From contig JAEUVF010000016.1 of the NCBI GenBank assembly GCA_016787265.1, forward strand, positions 248,001-312,000: 64,000 nt of DNA. Direction: 5' to 3'. The position numbers were made by a program, and so were the translations under genes. Position 1 is the stretch's first letter; every line of letters starts with the position of its first letter. Positions 37,642 to 46,661 of this stretch are shown one piece after another. This DNA comes from Flavipsychrobacter sp. GTDB lineage: Bacteria > Bacteroidota > Bacteroidia > Chitinophagales > Chitinophagaceae. The notes under the pieces are model-generated. The model was not told the DNA's origin. It did not search any database and worked only from the letters and a program-made list of their open reading frames with translations.

Positions 37642-38426
37642 AATGATGAGGTAGCTATTTTTAGTTTATATCGATAAAACTGATTATTAATAATCTGTTC
37701 GAGTTTCAGCACTTCTTTGGTTTTTTTACTGATCCAGAAAGTTTCTTTGTTGCCTTTGCTTTCATGAACCAGTAACCAGCAGTCAATTTTTTGTTGATCA
37801 TATCCATCCAGTTGGGCAGATCCGGTAACGGTATACACCACCTGTTGCAGCCCTGTTCGGGTTGCAGGATCATAAAACGGGATTCTGAATACAGCATCTT
37901 TTTTAAACGGTAAAGTTGAAAATACCTCCAGGTCGAGGTGCCAGTTGAAATTCGTTTGGTTGCGGCTATTGGTAAATCCCTGCCAGGCCTCCTTGAATCG
38001 CTGTGCGGTATCCTGATCAGAAAGTTCATGATCATTGACTACTAATTTGCCGGCTGGAAAATCAACTTTTGTAGTGCCTGCATTGATCCATTGACTGCCT
38101 GATTTCCACCAGAATTCATGGGTGATGGGCGCAAAGGTTTTAGCATCACAAACTGAATGGGTTGTATGAACTACCGTATCTTCAGCAACCCAGCGCTGGT
38201 CGATTACCAGTTGATTATTGTTTTGGAACCGTATGGTTCTGGTCCAGAATTGGGGTTTGGAAATCGGTTTATCCTTTCCCATTTTAAAATAGACCAGGTA
38301 CTGGTGACTACCTTGTTTTAAGACATTGGTTGAAATATCTTTAGGTGTAATGTCCAGTGTGTCTCTGGAATTTGAAAAGGATGATAGATGTAGTAACAGG
38401 GCTAGTGCAAGAACAGGAAAGCGCAT
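37638..38426 (-). CDS. Exported hypothetical protein, DUF3108-like
   Basis: 262 residues. A signal peptide (LALALLLHLSSFSNS) precedes a beta-strand-rich domain with a pattern like the DUF3108 group (HEFWWKSGSQW, FRIPFYDPATRTG, WISKKTKEVLKLEQI). Probably periplasmic; function unknown. It is the first gene of a three-gene minus operon. Its stop overlaps the lipoprotein start by 4 bases. Confidence 0.65.
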   Translation of the reverse strand: MRFPVLALALLLHLSSFSNSRDTLDITPKDISTNVLKQGSHQYLVYFKMGKDKPISKPQFWTRTIRFQNNNQLVIDQRWVAEDTVVHTTHSVCDAKTFAPITHEFWWKSGSQWINAGTTKVDFPAGKLVVNDHELSDQDTAQRFKEAWQGFTNSRNQTNFNWHLDLEVFSTLPFKKDAVFRIPFYDPATRTGLQQVVYTVTGSAQLDGYDQQKIDCWLLVHESKGNKETFWISKKTKEVLKLEQIINNQFYRYKLKIATSSL

Positions 38427-38554
38427 ACCAAATTTTTTCGAAAGGTAAAATCAGCTCATTTTCTATTTCTTACCTTATGGTAATTTATCCCGGAAAATTC
38501 TTCATGACAAGTTTGTAGTTATTTGTATGATGTAATTTTCCACAAAGAATACAA

Positions 38555-39115
38555 ATGAGATTTCTGGTATTAATAAGTCTGTTTATCAGCAGTACGGTTT
38601 GTGCACAACAGAAGGATAGTGCGAACCAGTTGTTGCTCGCAGCAGCCCTTCACGGCAATGTACAGGATATTAAAAAGGCGCTTGAGTTGGGTGCTGATAT
38701 CAATGCAAAAAATGAACAGGGAGCCACTGCCTTGAATATGGTTTGTAAATTGAGTTATGAGTTTTTAGTCCCTTTTTTAATCGAAAAAGGGGCAACTGTG
38801 AACAGTCCGAATAACGATTACATATATCCCTTACATTATGCAGTTGAGTATGACAATGTAGCCATTGTTAAGGCGCTATTAAAAAATGGGGCGGATATCA
38901 ATGTGTTGGATGGTATCCAGGAAACACCGTTGCACTGGGCAGGTTGGACAGGCAATATCCGGGCGGCGAAATTGTTACTGAAACAGGGTGCCAATCCATA
39001 CAAAGGAAATAATAGTGGAGTTACTCCCATTGATTTAACCATCCGGCAGGAGCATAAAAAGTTGCAGCGTTTATTTCAGAAAAGTAAATACAGGCATTTT
39101 AAAGAATCTAACTAA
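38555..39115 (+). CDS. Exported ankyrin-repeat protein
   Basis: 186 residues. The signal peptide ends TVCAQ. About five ankyrin repeats follow: GNVQDIKKALELGADINAK, LVPFLIEKGATVNS, NVAIVKALLKNGADINVLD, NIRAAKLLLKQGANPYK and a capping helix. It is probably a periplasmic binding protein. It overlaps the convergent TPR gene by 8 bases. A weak candidate promoter lies upstream (TTTG at 38512, TAATTTTC at 38533). Confidence 0.8.
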   Translation: MRFLVLISLFISSTVCAQQKDSANQLLLAAALHGNVQDIKKALELGADINAKNEQGATALNMVCKLSYEFLVPFLIEKGATVNSPNNDYIYPLHYAVEYDNVAIVKALLKNGADINVLDGIQETPLHWAGWTGNIRAAKLLLKQGANPYKGNNSGVTPIDLTIRQEHKKLQRLFQKSKYRHFKESN

Positions 39116-40526
39116 TGTCTTCAGTTCTTAGATTCAACCACCAAGTTAACAGTTGTTCGAGTGAAAGAAGGGATCTTTTGTATTCAATATTTAGATCGGG
39201 TTGATCTTTCCAATAGGTAGATTCCTCCAGCATTTCTTCTGGTGTTTTTGCATAGATGGTTGTAACGATTCGCATCCTGTTATAGGCTTCCATCATTAAA
39301 GGAGTAAATCGTTCACGGTCCATTGCAAGTCCGTATTCCAATAAATTGGGAAGTAGGTTTTCTGTACCTCTTTGAGGCATGGAATCAAGGATAAATAGTA
39401 TGGTTCGCTCAAATATATTCAGTATTTCAGGTCTCTTATCGGGTTCATGTGTGCTGGTTAAAATAAGCCCTTCGGCAATCGATATGGCTGACCACTGGTG
39501 ATCGAAGTTTTCCTTTAAGGCATTTTCCATGATTCTGAGATCCTTTCGACCTAGTTTCCAGCTTATCCGGTGGCCCATTTCCAGCAAAAAATCTCCCATC
39601 CAGAACTCAATTAAGTCGGCAGGCTTGCGAAGGAAGCTTATCCATTCCTCTATGTCTCCTGGCTGTTCCAGTTCTGCCAGTAAAAGAAATCCCGCAAGTG
39701 CCAAATCCGGTTGGATAGATTCCGGAGTAAATTCACGATAATAAAAGTCGTTAATATAGATGTCACGAATAGCTGAACGTAAATCAGGAAGTAAACTTTC
39801 ACGGGGCAACTGTAGTAGCTGCATCAGAGCAGGTATATCCTCCGGAAATAATTCCCGTTGCAAAATGGATAATTCCGGGTGTCTGAAGGATGGCTGTTTG
39901 TAATACTGATGACCCGCAACTTTTTTATAAAGGAGTTGCAGCATCTCGTGCGTAGCAGCATCATATTCTTCCGGCTCAAGATAATCGTCTATTAGTTCAA
40001 TGAGTTCTTCGAATTCCTGGAATTCTTTTGGCATTGTCTCCAATACCTGAATAATTTTTCGGAATCGATCATACCCCAGATGAAATTCACCGTTAACAAA
40101 CAGCCACTCTGCAACTAGTTGTTCATATGGCAACCATTCTTCCAGGGCAACTGATAGTCTGTGGGGGAATTGTTGCTCAAATGGTAGGGAGAAATCTGCC
40201 AAAACTTCCATCATATCAAATTCTTCCAGCTCCAGTAAAATTTCACCAAGGGAAGTAAGAACTATTGGATCGCGGGGATAATATTCATTTAGAGGTAGTA
40301 AAAGATCAAGAGCCTGCCTGGATTTCCCCTGGTAATGATAGACTCTTGCCAAGGTACAGGCAGGTTCAGGGAAATCCGGATAGTCGCTCCTTAGTGATTT
40401 CAACTTATGTACTACGGGTTGATTGCTGGTTAGTACTTGTTCCTCCAGCGTATCCAATTCTAGCTTCAGGCTGACAGGCAGCTGAGTAGATCGATCTGTA
40501 GCGAAATAATCGAAAATGATTTTCAT
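39108..40526 (-). CDS. Hypothetical protein with N-terminal TPR units
   Basis: 472 residues, not recognised. The first 130 or so contain TPR-like pairs (PEPACTLARVYHYQGKSRQAL and PIVLTSLGEILLELEEFDM). The rest is helical, acidic and rich in Leu/Glu (FQEFEELIELIDDYLEPEE). No signal peptide, no membrane helix and no catalytic motif. Presumably a cytosolic scaffold. It stands alone on the minus strand between two exported-protein genes. Confidence 0.6.
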   Translation of the reverse strand: MKIIFDYFATDRSTQLPVSLKLELDTLEEQVLTSNQPVVHKLKSLRSDYPDFPEPACTLARVYHYQGKSRQALDLLLPLNEYYPRDPIVLTSLGEILLELEEFDMMEVLADFSLPFEQQFPHRLSVALEEWLPYEQLVAEWLFVNGEFHLGYDRFRKIIQVLETMPKEFQEFEELIELIDDYLEPEEYDAATHEMLQLLYKKVAGHQYYKQPSFRHPELSILQRELFPEDIPALMQLLQLPRESLLPDLRSAIRDIYINDFYYREFTPESIQPDLALAGFLLLAELEQPGDIEEWISFLRKPADLIEFWMGDFLLEMGHRISWKLGRKDLRIMENALKENFDHQWSAISIAEGLILTSTHEPDKRPEILNIFERTILFILDSMPQRGTENLLPNLLEYGLAMDRERFTPLMMEAYNRMRIVTTIYAKTPEEMLEESTYWKDQPDLNIEYKRSLLSLEQLLTWWLNLRTEDIS

Positions 40527-40623
40527 GCTTGATATGCAGGCCTGATTGTAAAAACTTGCCGTAAAGGTGAAGAAAATTAACCAATTAGAATGTAAATTGA
40601 TTATTCACCTAAATCCGCCAACG

Positions 40624-42579
40624 ATGATCCGATTGTTTCTTGCCGCAACACTTTGTTTATCTGCCACAACTCTTCATAGCCAATCCCTCCAAAAGTTGCA
40701 ACCAGTCTCTTTTTCTGAAGTGATAATTGAGGATGCTTTCTGGTCCCCAAAACTGGCCACTGTAGCTGATGTTACGATCAAAGCATGTATTGATTATACT
40801 GAGAACAAAACCGGACGTATTCGCAATTTTGAAAGGGCGGCCACTCATCAGCCGGGTACTTTTGAAGGAATTTTTTATGATGATTCTGACGTGTACAAGG
40901 CCCTGGAGGCAATCGCCTATTCTCTGCGCAATCATCCCGATGCTGCAATTGAAGCAAAAGCAGATGAATGGATTGCTAAAATTGCTGCTGCACAATTGCC
41001 GGATGGATATCTCAATACGTATTATACGCTAACTGGGTTGGATAAGCGCTGGTCAGATATGGACAAGCATGAAACATATTGTGCCGGACACCTGATTGAG
41101 GCCGGAATCGCCTATCACAATACTACTGGAAAGAGATTGTTACTGGATGTGGGTATTCGTTTTGCCAATTATATGGATTCTATTTTCCGGTTGGCAAACA
41201 ACCCCTGGGTGCCTGGCCACCAGGAAATAGAACTGGCGCTGATGAAACTGTACCATCATACAGGCAATAACCGCTACATGGAGCTGTCCAAATGGTTCCT
41301 GGACCAGCGGGGAAGGGGACATTGGAAAGGTGCTATCAAGTACGATGAAAATAGTCGGCAGTACTATCAGAATATGGAACCGGTAAAGGAACAAAAAGAA
41401 ATCACCGGTCATGCTGTTCGTGCTATGTATCTCTATACCGGAGCGGCGGATGTGGCAGCTGTAACAAACGATGCCGGATATGTACAGGCAATGAAAACCA
41501 TCTGGGAGGATGTAGTTTATCGGAACATGTACCTGACAGGAGGTATTGGTGCCCAGGCAAGAAATGAGGGATTTGGTGTCGATTACGATCTGCCCAATGA
41601 AGATGCCTACAGTGAAACCTGTGCCTCGGTAGGTATGGTCTTCTGGAACCAGCGGATGCACATGCTCAGTGGAGATGGCAAATATGTGGATGTCCTGGAA
41701 CGCAGCCTGTACAATGCTGCCCTGGATGGCTTATCGCTTAGCGGGGATCGTTTTTTCTATGGCAATCCGTTGGCCTCCACAGGTACGCATAACCGAAGCG
41801 AGTGGTTTGGAACAGCATGTTGTCCGTCTAATATAGCGCGACTGGTAGCATCGCTGGGTAACTATATTTATTCTACCTCTACTGATGCAGTCTGGATAAA
41901 TCTCTATGTGGGCAGTAAAACAACCGTGAAGATGGCGGGTACCAAAGTGGGTTTACAACTGGAAACCGCTTATCCCTGGAAGGGAAGTACCCAGCTAACA
42001 GTAACACCTGATAGAAAGAAAGCCTTTTCCCTGCGCCTGCGCTTGCCGGGTTGGATGAACCAGCCGGTGCCAGGGGCCTTGTATCAATATGCCGAAACTA
42101 AAACGGTTGCAGCAAGGATTGAAGTAAATGGCAGGCCGGTTGAGTATACGCAGGAGGATGGATATGCGGTTATCAATCGTACCTGGGCAAAAGGGGATAA
42201 GCTAACCATTGATTTGCCCATGGAACCGCGACTGGTGGTAAGTCGCCCTGAACTAAAGCAGAACAATAACCGGATGGCAATCCAGAATGGTCCTCTTGTG
42301 TATTGCGTGGAAGGGAAGGATAACAATAATGCTGCCTGGAATATCGTGCTGCCGGATAAACCCTCCTTTACTGTTTCCTATCGTTCTGATTTTTTAGGAG
42401 GAATTAATGTGATCAATTTTTCTGCACCAGTAACCAGTATTGGAGCAGATCGCAAAACAGTACAAACGAACCTGCAAACAGTAACGGCTATCCCTTATTT
42501 CAGTTGGAATAACCGGGGAGCAAGTCCTATGCAGGTTTGGTTACCGTTGTATGTGGAGGAAGTGAAGTTAAATTATTGA
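40624..42579 (+). CDS. GH127 family glycosidase (beta-L-arabinofuranosidase-like)
   Basis: 651 residues from the ATG at 40624, where the signal peptide (MIRLFLAATLCLSATTLHSQ) starts; an earlier ATG at 40567 is less likely. The (alpha/alpha)6 domain carries the family zinc/catalytic set: E331-x-C333 in YSETCASVG, and C399-C400 in TACCPSNIARL. In characterised GH127 enzymes these correspond to a Glu plus three Cys around zinc, with one Cys as nucleophile. It probably removes L-arabinofuranosyl groups from plant glycans. No SusC/SusD pair or other glycosidase is nearby. Confidence 0.85.
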   Translation: MIRLFLAATLCLSATTLHSQSLQKLQPVSFSEVIIEDAFWSPKLATVADVTIKACIDYTENKTGRIRNFERAATHQPGTFEGIFYDDSDVYKALEAIAYSLRNHPDAAIEAKADEWIAKIAAAQLPDGYLNTYYTLTGLDKRWSDMDKHETYCAGHLIEAGIAYHNTTGKRLLLDVGIRFANYMDSIFRLANNPWVPGHQEIELALMKLYHHTGNNRYMELSKWFLDQRGRGHWKGAIKYDENSRQYYQNMEPVKEQKEITGHAVRAMYLYTGAADVAAVTNDAGYVQAMKTIWEDVVYRNMYLTGGIGAQARNEGFGVDYDLPNEDAYSETCASVGMVFWNQRMHMLSGDGKYVDVLERSLYNAALDGLSLSGDRFFYGNPLASTGTHNRSEWFGTACCPSNIARLVASLGNYIYSTSTDAVWINLYVGSKTTVKMAGTKVGLQLETAYPWKGSTQLTVTPDRKKAFSLRLRLPGWMNQPVPGALYQYAETKTVAARIEVNGRPVEYTQEDGYAVINRTWAKGDKLTIDLPMEPRLVVSRPELKQNNNRMAIQNGPLVYCVEGKDNNNAAWNIVLPDKPSFTVSYRSDFLGGINVINFSAPVTSIGADRKTVQTNLQTVTAIPYFSWNNRGASPMQVWLPLYVEEVKLNY

Positions 42580-43115
42580 TGGCTTTCAGCTTTTTTCATC
42601 AGTTTATTTTGCTTTGCCGTATAATATTTTTTTAAGTCGGGATTGAACCAATCTTCAATGGATTCAATTTCTTTACTTTTAAAGTAAGCTAAAAATTCAA
42701 GTTCATATTTGTCGTCAAATTTTTTTCTTAAACGACCAATTTTACTGTTTGTAAAGACAAGATCATTTTTTTCAAGATAACAGTCCTCCAATTCCGAATA
42801 TGTTAAATAGTAGTCCCCGTATTTAATAATTACTGCTTTTATTTCCCCAATTGTAAAAACTGCTGCAACTTTTCCTGCTGCAACGCTGTAAACTTCGGAT
42901 GGTTTGTCTGAAATAAATTCAATTGCATAGCTAAAGGGACAAGCTATAGAAAGTCCTAAGTTAACATTCTTATGAAGAGAAATGTTATTAACATTATCTA
43001 ATGGCATCCTCCATTTACCCTTACTAAGTTCAAATGTTTTATTGGAGTCTAATTGTGCATGAACGCAAGAGGTGACAAGGCAACAAAATACAATAATGAA
43101 GATGCGAGTGATCAT
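42573..43115 (-). CDS. Degenerate M23 peptidase-like lipoprotein
   Basis: 180 residues from the ATG at 43115; a longer reading to 43157 would overlap the upstream gene. The signal ends VTSC or VHAQ, so it may be a lipoprotein. The central region follows the LytM/M23 pattern (VYSVAAGKVAAVF, VIIKYGDYYLTYSELEDCYLEKNDLVFTNSKIG), but the zinc histidines are absent: YLTYSEL stands where HxH is expected. It is probably a non-enzymatic relative. The gene is AT-rich, overlaps GH127 by 7 bases at its 3' end and lies 16 bases after another small lipoprotein gene. Confidence 0.6.
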   Translation of the reverse strand: MITRIFIIVFCCLVTSCVHAQLDSNKTFELSKGKWRMPLDNVNNISLHKNVNLGLSIACPFSYAIEFISDKPSEVYSVAAGKVAAVFTIGEIKAVIIKYGDYYLTYSELEDCYLEKNDLVFTNSKIGRLRKKFDDKYELEFLAYFKSKEIESIEDWFNPDLKKYYTAKQNKLMKKAESHQ

Positions 43116-43131
43116 TTCAGATTTTTGAATA

Positions 43132-43659
43132 TTAAGGGTAAAGTTCAAAAAATTCATTTTCAGATCCTGCGAGTATTATTTTCTTTATGTTACTATTATT
43201 GTTTAAAAATTCGGTGGATGATATCGCTTTCTTAATATCATTTTTCAGTACATCAACAAGCTGATTACCTGACATCTTTTGATACTCTTGAAGTTGAATA
43301 TTGTGCTGGCTTTCAATTGGCATATTTTTCATTTTGCTCACTAATTCATGGGGGTCATTTGAAAGATTACTAAAGTAACCCAGCGTTAAGTAAAACTGCG
43401 ATCTGGTTTCTGCAAGACGGAATACAATAATTTTCTCTGATGTATCTGATGGGTTTGTTGATTTTATTTTATTCAACCATTGATTCAATGTTGGGTAGGT
43501 TGAATCGGGAGGTAGTGGAGGAGGTGGTTCTTCATATTGTTTTGTACTAGAAATCGGTTCAAGAACAACCTGGTTATTCGTGTTATTGTTGCACGATATT
43601 AGCAGTGAGATTAGAAGAAATGTATTAATTAAACCATTGGGGTGATTTTGATCGACCAT
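43132..43659 (-). CDS. Hypothetical lipoprotein
   Basis: 175 residues, not recognised. A hydrophobic leader (LINTFLLISLLISC) ends in a lipobox cysteine followed by an Asn-rich stretch and a proline-rich stretch (EEPPPPLPPDS). The rest is helical with no known motif. AT-rich like its downstream partner. The 11-bp repeat array at 43672-43769 begins 12 bases upstream of its start. Confidence 0.55.
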   Translation of the reverse strand: MVDQNHPNGLINTFLLISLLISCNNNTNNQVVLEPISSTKQYEEPPPPLPPDSTYPTLNQWLNKIKSTNPSDTSEKIIVFRLAETRSQFYLTLGYFSNLSNDPHELVSKMKNMPIESQHNIQLQEYQKMSGNQLVDVLKNDIKKAISSTEFLNNNSNIKKIILAGSENEFFELYP

Positions 43660-43671
43660 TCAGCACTGTTT

Positions 43672-43769
43672 AATCGTTCAAGTATCGTTGTTTGACCGCT
43701 CCGGTACCGTTCTTCAACCGTTCATGAACCGTTAGTGAACCGTTCTGGAATCGTTCCCAACCGCTCACC
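43672..43769. repeat. Nine-unit 11-bp degenerate tandem array
   Basis: The core A(A/C/T)(C/T)CG(C/T)T recurs with its CG at 43675, 43686, 43697, 43708, 43719, 43730, 43741, 43752 and 43762. This gives seven consecutive 11-base steps and a last step of 10. The best units are AACCGTTCATG, AACCGTTAGTG and AACCGTTCTGG. Bases 8-11 of each unit vary freely while the core is kept. It lies in the divergent gap between the hypothetical lipoprotein (minus) and the TPR/transglutaminase-like gene (plus). Confidence 0.8.
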
Positions 43770-43900
43770 TGCAAATTAGAAGTAGACCACAATTCTGATT
43801 TGCTACTGTGATTTTACTCTTTTTTTCTGAAACTGAAAAGAAAATTTCCTGTGGTAAACAAGCTTTGGAGGGTAGAATAAAAAGCCATAAGTTTCAATTA

Positions 43901-45094
43901 ATGAAGTATTGGTTATTTGTCTGCTTCTTTTATTTTGGTTCTGTTTTGCCTTTAGTTGCTCAGCAGGAAAGGTATATACCGCGCTATTCTTCTACTTTGC
44001 ATACAGTGTTGAAGATGGAAGAAGTTCGGATAGGCCGGACAGATCTGATCAATCGTTACGATTCAACCTTTCGGTTGGTAGATCACCTGATTGACCGTGC
44101 CCAAAAGGAAATAAGTTTCAGTCCTGGTGAAAATTCAAATGCTGCTGCCAGGCGGGTCCTGAAAAATATACACGAATTATTATTGGATGAAGGTTTTATT
44201 TTCAACCGATCCAAAGGAAGCTTCTATGAATCATTGACACCTATCGCTCCTGATTCACCTGAAATTCCAAAATACCTTGCCAATCTTCGTCCGGCTGAGC
44301 GCCGTGCGGCAGCTAAACGCAAAGCGGAAGCCTATTACCTGGCCGATTGCGACATCAGTGTGCTCTTGTATATGGCACTAGGTGAATCGCTGCAACTGCC
44401 TGTAACTGCAGTATGGCTTCCCAAACATATGATCTTACGATGGGAATTACCGGGCGATAACATGTTGCTGGTAGAAACGCAAACTGGCAGGATTAGCAAT
44501 AGCGAGGTTGCCTATCGTGAAAAATATCGTATCAGTTTAGCGGAAGAAGTAGCGTATGAATATTTTAAGCCCTTAGGACCTGCTGCACTTAAAGGTTTAT
44601 ACAGTATGTTGTTTGGTATCGATAAATGGATGTATCCTACATGCAGCGACAGTCTTAGAGGACAGTTTCTAGACCAGGCGCTGCAACTACGACCTGCGAT
44701 GCCATTTTTACAGGTGATGTGTATCAATCACTGGCTGATAACAAATGATACAGCCCGATTTGATAAAGCATCCGAACTGGCAGCTACCTTACTGAAAATT
44801 ACACCGCGACACAACTACTATCAATTGGTTCATGCCTATGCAGCCATTAAAACCGGTAGAGCCAGTGAAATGGTGGTACAGCTTGAACAGGAACTGCAGG
44901 CAAATCCTGCCAATGGCGCTATGCTTGATATGCTCGGTTATGCCTATCTGAAAACAGGCCAATCTGAAAAAGCATGTGAATTCTTCTCTAAAGCAAAGGA
45001 GCTGGGAATTAAAGAGCATACTGAAAAAGAGATCCAGTCTTTTATTGAGAAAAGTTGTAATAAGATACCCTTCTTGATTACAATCAAGAAATGA
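43901..45094 (+). CDS. Exported transglutaminase-like/TPR protein
   Basis: 397 residues from the ATG at 43901, where the signal peptide (MKYWLFVCFFYFGSVLPLVAQ) begins. A reading from 43808 is rejected. The central part resembles a transglutaminase-like segment (YYLADCDISVLLYMALGESLQLPVTAVWLPKHM), with Cys and His in plausible places: DCD, then HMILRW, then VETQTG. TPR-like repeats end the protein (NPANGAMLDMLGYAYLKTGQSEKA). The activity is not certain. The stop overlaps the start of the methyltransferase gene (ATGA). Confidence 0.65.
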   Translation: MKYWLFVCFFYFGSVLPLVAQQERYIPRYSSTLHTVLKMEEVRIGRTDLINRYDSTFRLVDHLIDRAQKEISFSPGENSNAAARRVLKNIHELLLDEGFIFNRSKGSFYESLTPIAPDSPEIPKYLANLRPAERRAAAKRKAEAYYLADCDISVLLYMALGESLQLPVTAVWLPKHMILRWELPGDNMLLVETQTGRISNSEVAYREKYRISLAEEVAYEYFKPLGPAALKGLYSMLFGIDKWMYPTCSDSLRGQFLDQALQLRPAMPFLQVMCINHWLITNDTARFDKASELAATLLKITPRHNYYQLVHAYAAIKTGRASEMVVQLEQELQANPANGAMLDMLGYAYLKTGQSEKACEFFSKAKELGIKEHTEKEIQSFIEKSCNKIPFLITIKK

Positions 45095-45921
45095 AATACC
45101 TATTCAAGCTGATCTTTGGGACATTCAAAATTATCCTGCACATGAACGAAACTGAACTTGCCAGTTATTGGAATAATAATGCGCCTGCGTGGATTGAACT
45201 TTCACGGGCAGGATATGATATTTATCGGGACTATCTGAATACGCCTGCATTTTTTACTATCCTTCCGGATATTAAAGGCTTAAAGGGAATTGATATAGGA
45301 TGTGGGGAAGGTCATAATACAAGGCTATTGGCAACAAAAGGAGCAATTGTGGATGCAATAGATATTTCTTCCCTGTTTATTGAAAGTGCCATGAAAATGG
45401 AAAAGGAATATCCACAGGGGATTCATTATACCGTTGCGAGTGCAACAAAACTTCCGTTTAATAATGACAGTTTTGATTTCGCTACTTCTTTTATGTGTTT
45501 AATGGATTTGCCTGATCAGGAGCAAGCGGTATCCGAAGCTTATCGGGTACTTAAGCCGGGAGGATTTTTCCAGTTTTCAATTGAACATCCCTGTTTCAAA
45601 ACGCCGTACCAGAGAAAAGTGCAGAATGCCCAGGGCGATATCGCTTTTGAAGTGGGCAATTACTTTAAAATCACTGAAGGAAAAATTGAAGAATGGATTT
45701 TTGGTGATGCGCCGGATGAATTAAAAAACCACCTGTCCAAATTCCGCATACCCAATTTTCATCGAACCTTAAGTTGGTGGATTAATACCCTCATTTCGGT
45801 AGGATTTTCTATTGAGCTTCTTCACGAACCTTATCCTGATGAGGAGGCCATCCTGAATAAGCCCAAGTTAAAAGCCGCCAGAGAAATTAGCTACTTTTTA
45901 CAGGTGAGATGCAGAAAATAA
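45091..45921 (+). CDS. Class I SAM-dependent methyltransferase
   Basis: 276 residues from the ATG at 45091, which overlaps the preceding TGA; ATG 45142 is a plausible alternative that matches usual family starts. Motif I is GIDIGCGEGHNTRLLA, followed by an acidic DAIDIS, then LPFNNDSFDFATSF and VLKPGGFFQFS. It fits Methyltransf_11/25. The substrate is unknown. It is coupled to the exported TPR protein gene, but no clear functional link is visible. Confidence 0.85.
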   Translation: MKYLFKLIFGTFKIILHMNETELASYWNNNAPAWIELSRAGYDIYRDYLNTPAFFTILPDIKGLKGIDIGCGEGHNTRLLATKGAIVDAIDISSLFIESAMKMEKEYPQGIHYTVASATKLPFNNDSFDFATSFMCLMDLPDQEQAVSEAYRVLKPGGFFQFSIEHPCFKTPYQRKVQNAQGDIAFEVGNYFKITEGKIEEWIFGDAPDELKNHLSKFRIPNFHRTLSWWINTLISVGFSIELLHEPYPDEEAILNKPKLKAAREISYFLQVRCRK

Positions 45922-46065
45922 ACAGCCCAGCATCGCATAATCAAGGCAATTGGATTCGGATTTTACGAAAGGGTACAATTAATTTAATTTAAGAATTCAT
46001 CTGGGCATTTTTATTGTCGTTCTGTATGGTATATTTAGAAAAAATTATTGACTAGCTGTTTTCAA

Positions 46066-46566
46066 ATGACAAAGAGGCAAGTCGTCATACATTCGGGTAA
46101 CTGTAAATTAAAAATTACAACAAACAAGCGCACTTTATTTAGCAGGATTATCATAACCTTACTATTTGTACTTTCAATTTTAAGTATTCTACTCTGGATT
46201 TATTTAATTATCAATAAAAAGTGGGATTATTTTGAATATCTCTCTTTCAGTATTATTTGCATCTTTTTATTTATACTGTCACAGCGAATGATTCATAATT
46301 CATCCTTTACAATTGAAAGCATATCGAATCAGTTCCTTATTAATGGTAAATATCTTCATAGTAACATGGATTCTAAAAGTTTGGTAGTTTACGAATATGC
46401 AGGAGAAACAATTATAAATTCAATAGGAAATCTATCGATTAAAATGGGTGGCCGGGAATATAAAATCTTTAATTCGGCTAATGAACAAACGATAAATGAG
46501 ATTAAATCGGCTCTAAATGAATTTTTCGCTATCTCGTTAAATGTAGAAAAGAAAATTCTTTATTAG
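46066..46566 (+). CDS. Hypothetical two-helix membrane protein
   Basis: 166 residues from the ATG at 46066; a TTG at 46048 is less likely. Two membrane helices lie near 27-48 and 57-73 (IIITLLFVLSILSILLWIYL and SIICIFLFILS), followed by a soluble beta-rich domain. Not recognised. Strongly AT-rich compared with the flanking polyprenyl synthetase, so possibly acquired. Confidence 0.5.
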   Translation: MTKRQVVIHSGNCKLKITTNKRTLFSRIIITLLFVLSILSILLWIYLIINKKWDYFEYLSFSIICIFLFILSQRMIHNSSFTIESISNQFLINGKYLHSNMDSKSLVVYEYAGETIINSIGNLSIKMGGREYKIFNSANEQTINEIKSALNEFFAISLNVEKKILY

Positions 46567-46661
46567 TGTACCCTATTTTGTGATTTATAAACTGAATTCG
46601 ATACGCACTTCATTCGTCTTATCCCCAAAACACCTATTTTAGCCCTTCGCAATTTATAGGT

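Noticed and set aside
43672..43769. CRISPR array
   Set aside because: Units are 11 bases with no unique 30-base spacers between longer identical repeats, and no cas genes are near.
38555..46566. An integrated mobile element
   Set aside because: Some genes are AT-rich, but there is no integrase, transposase, terminal repeat or tRNA attachment site.
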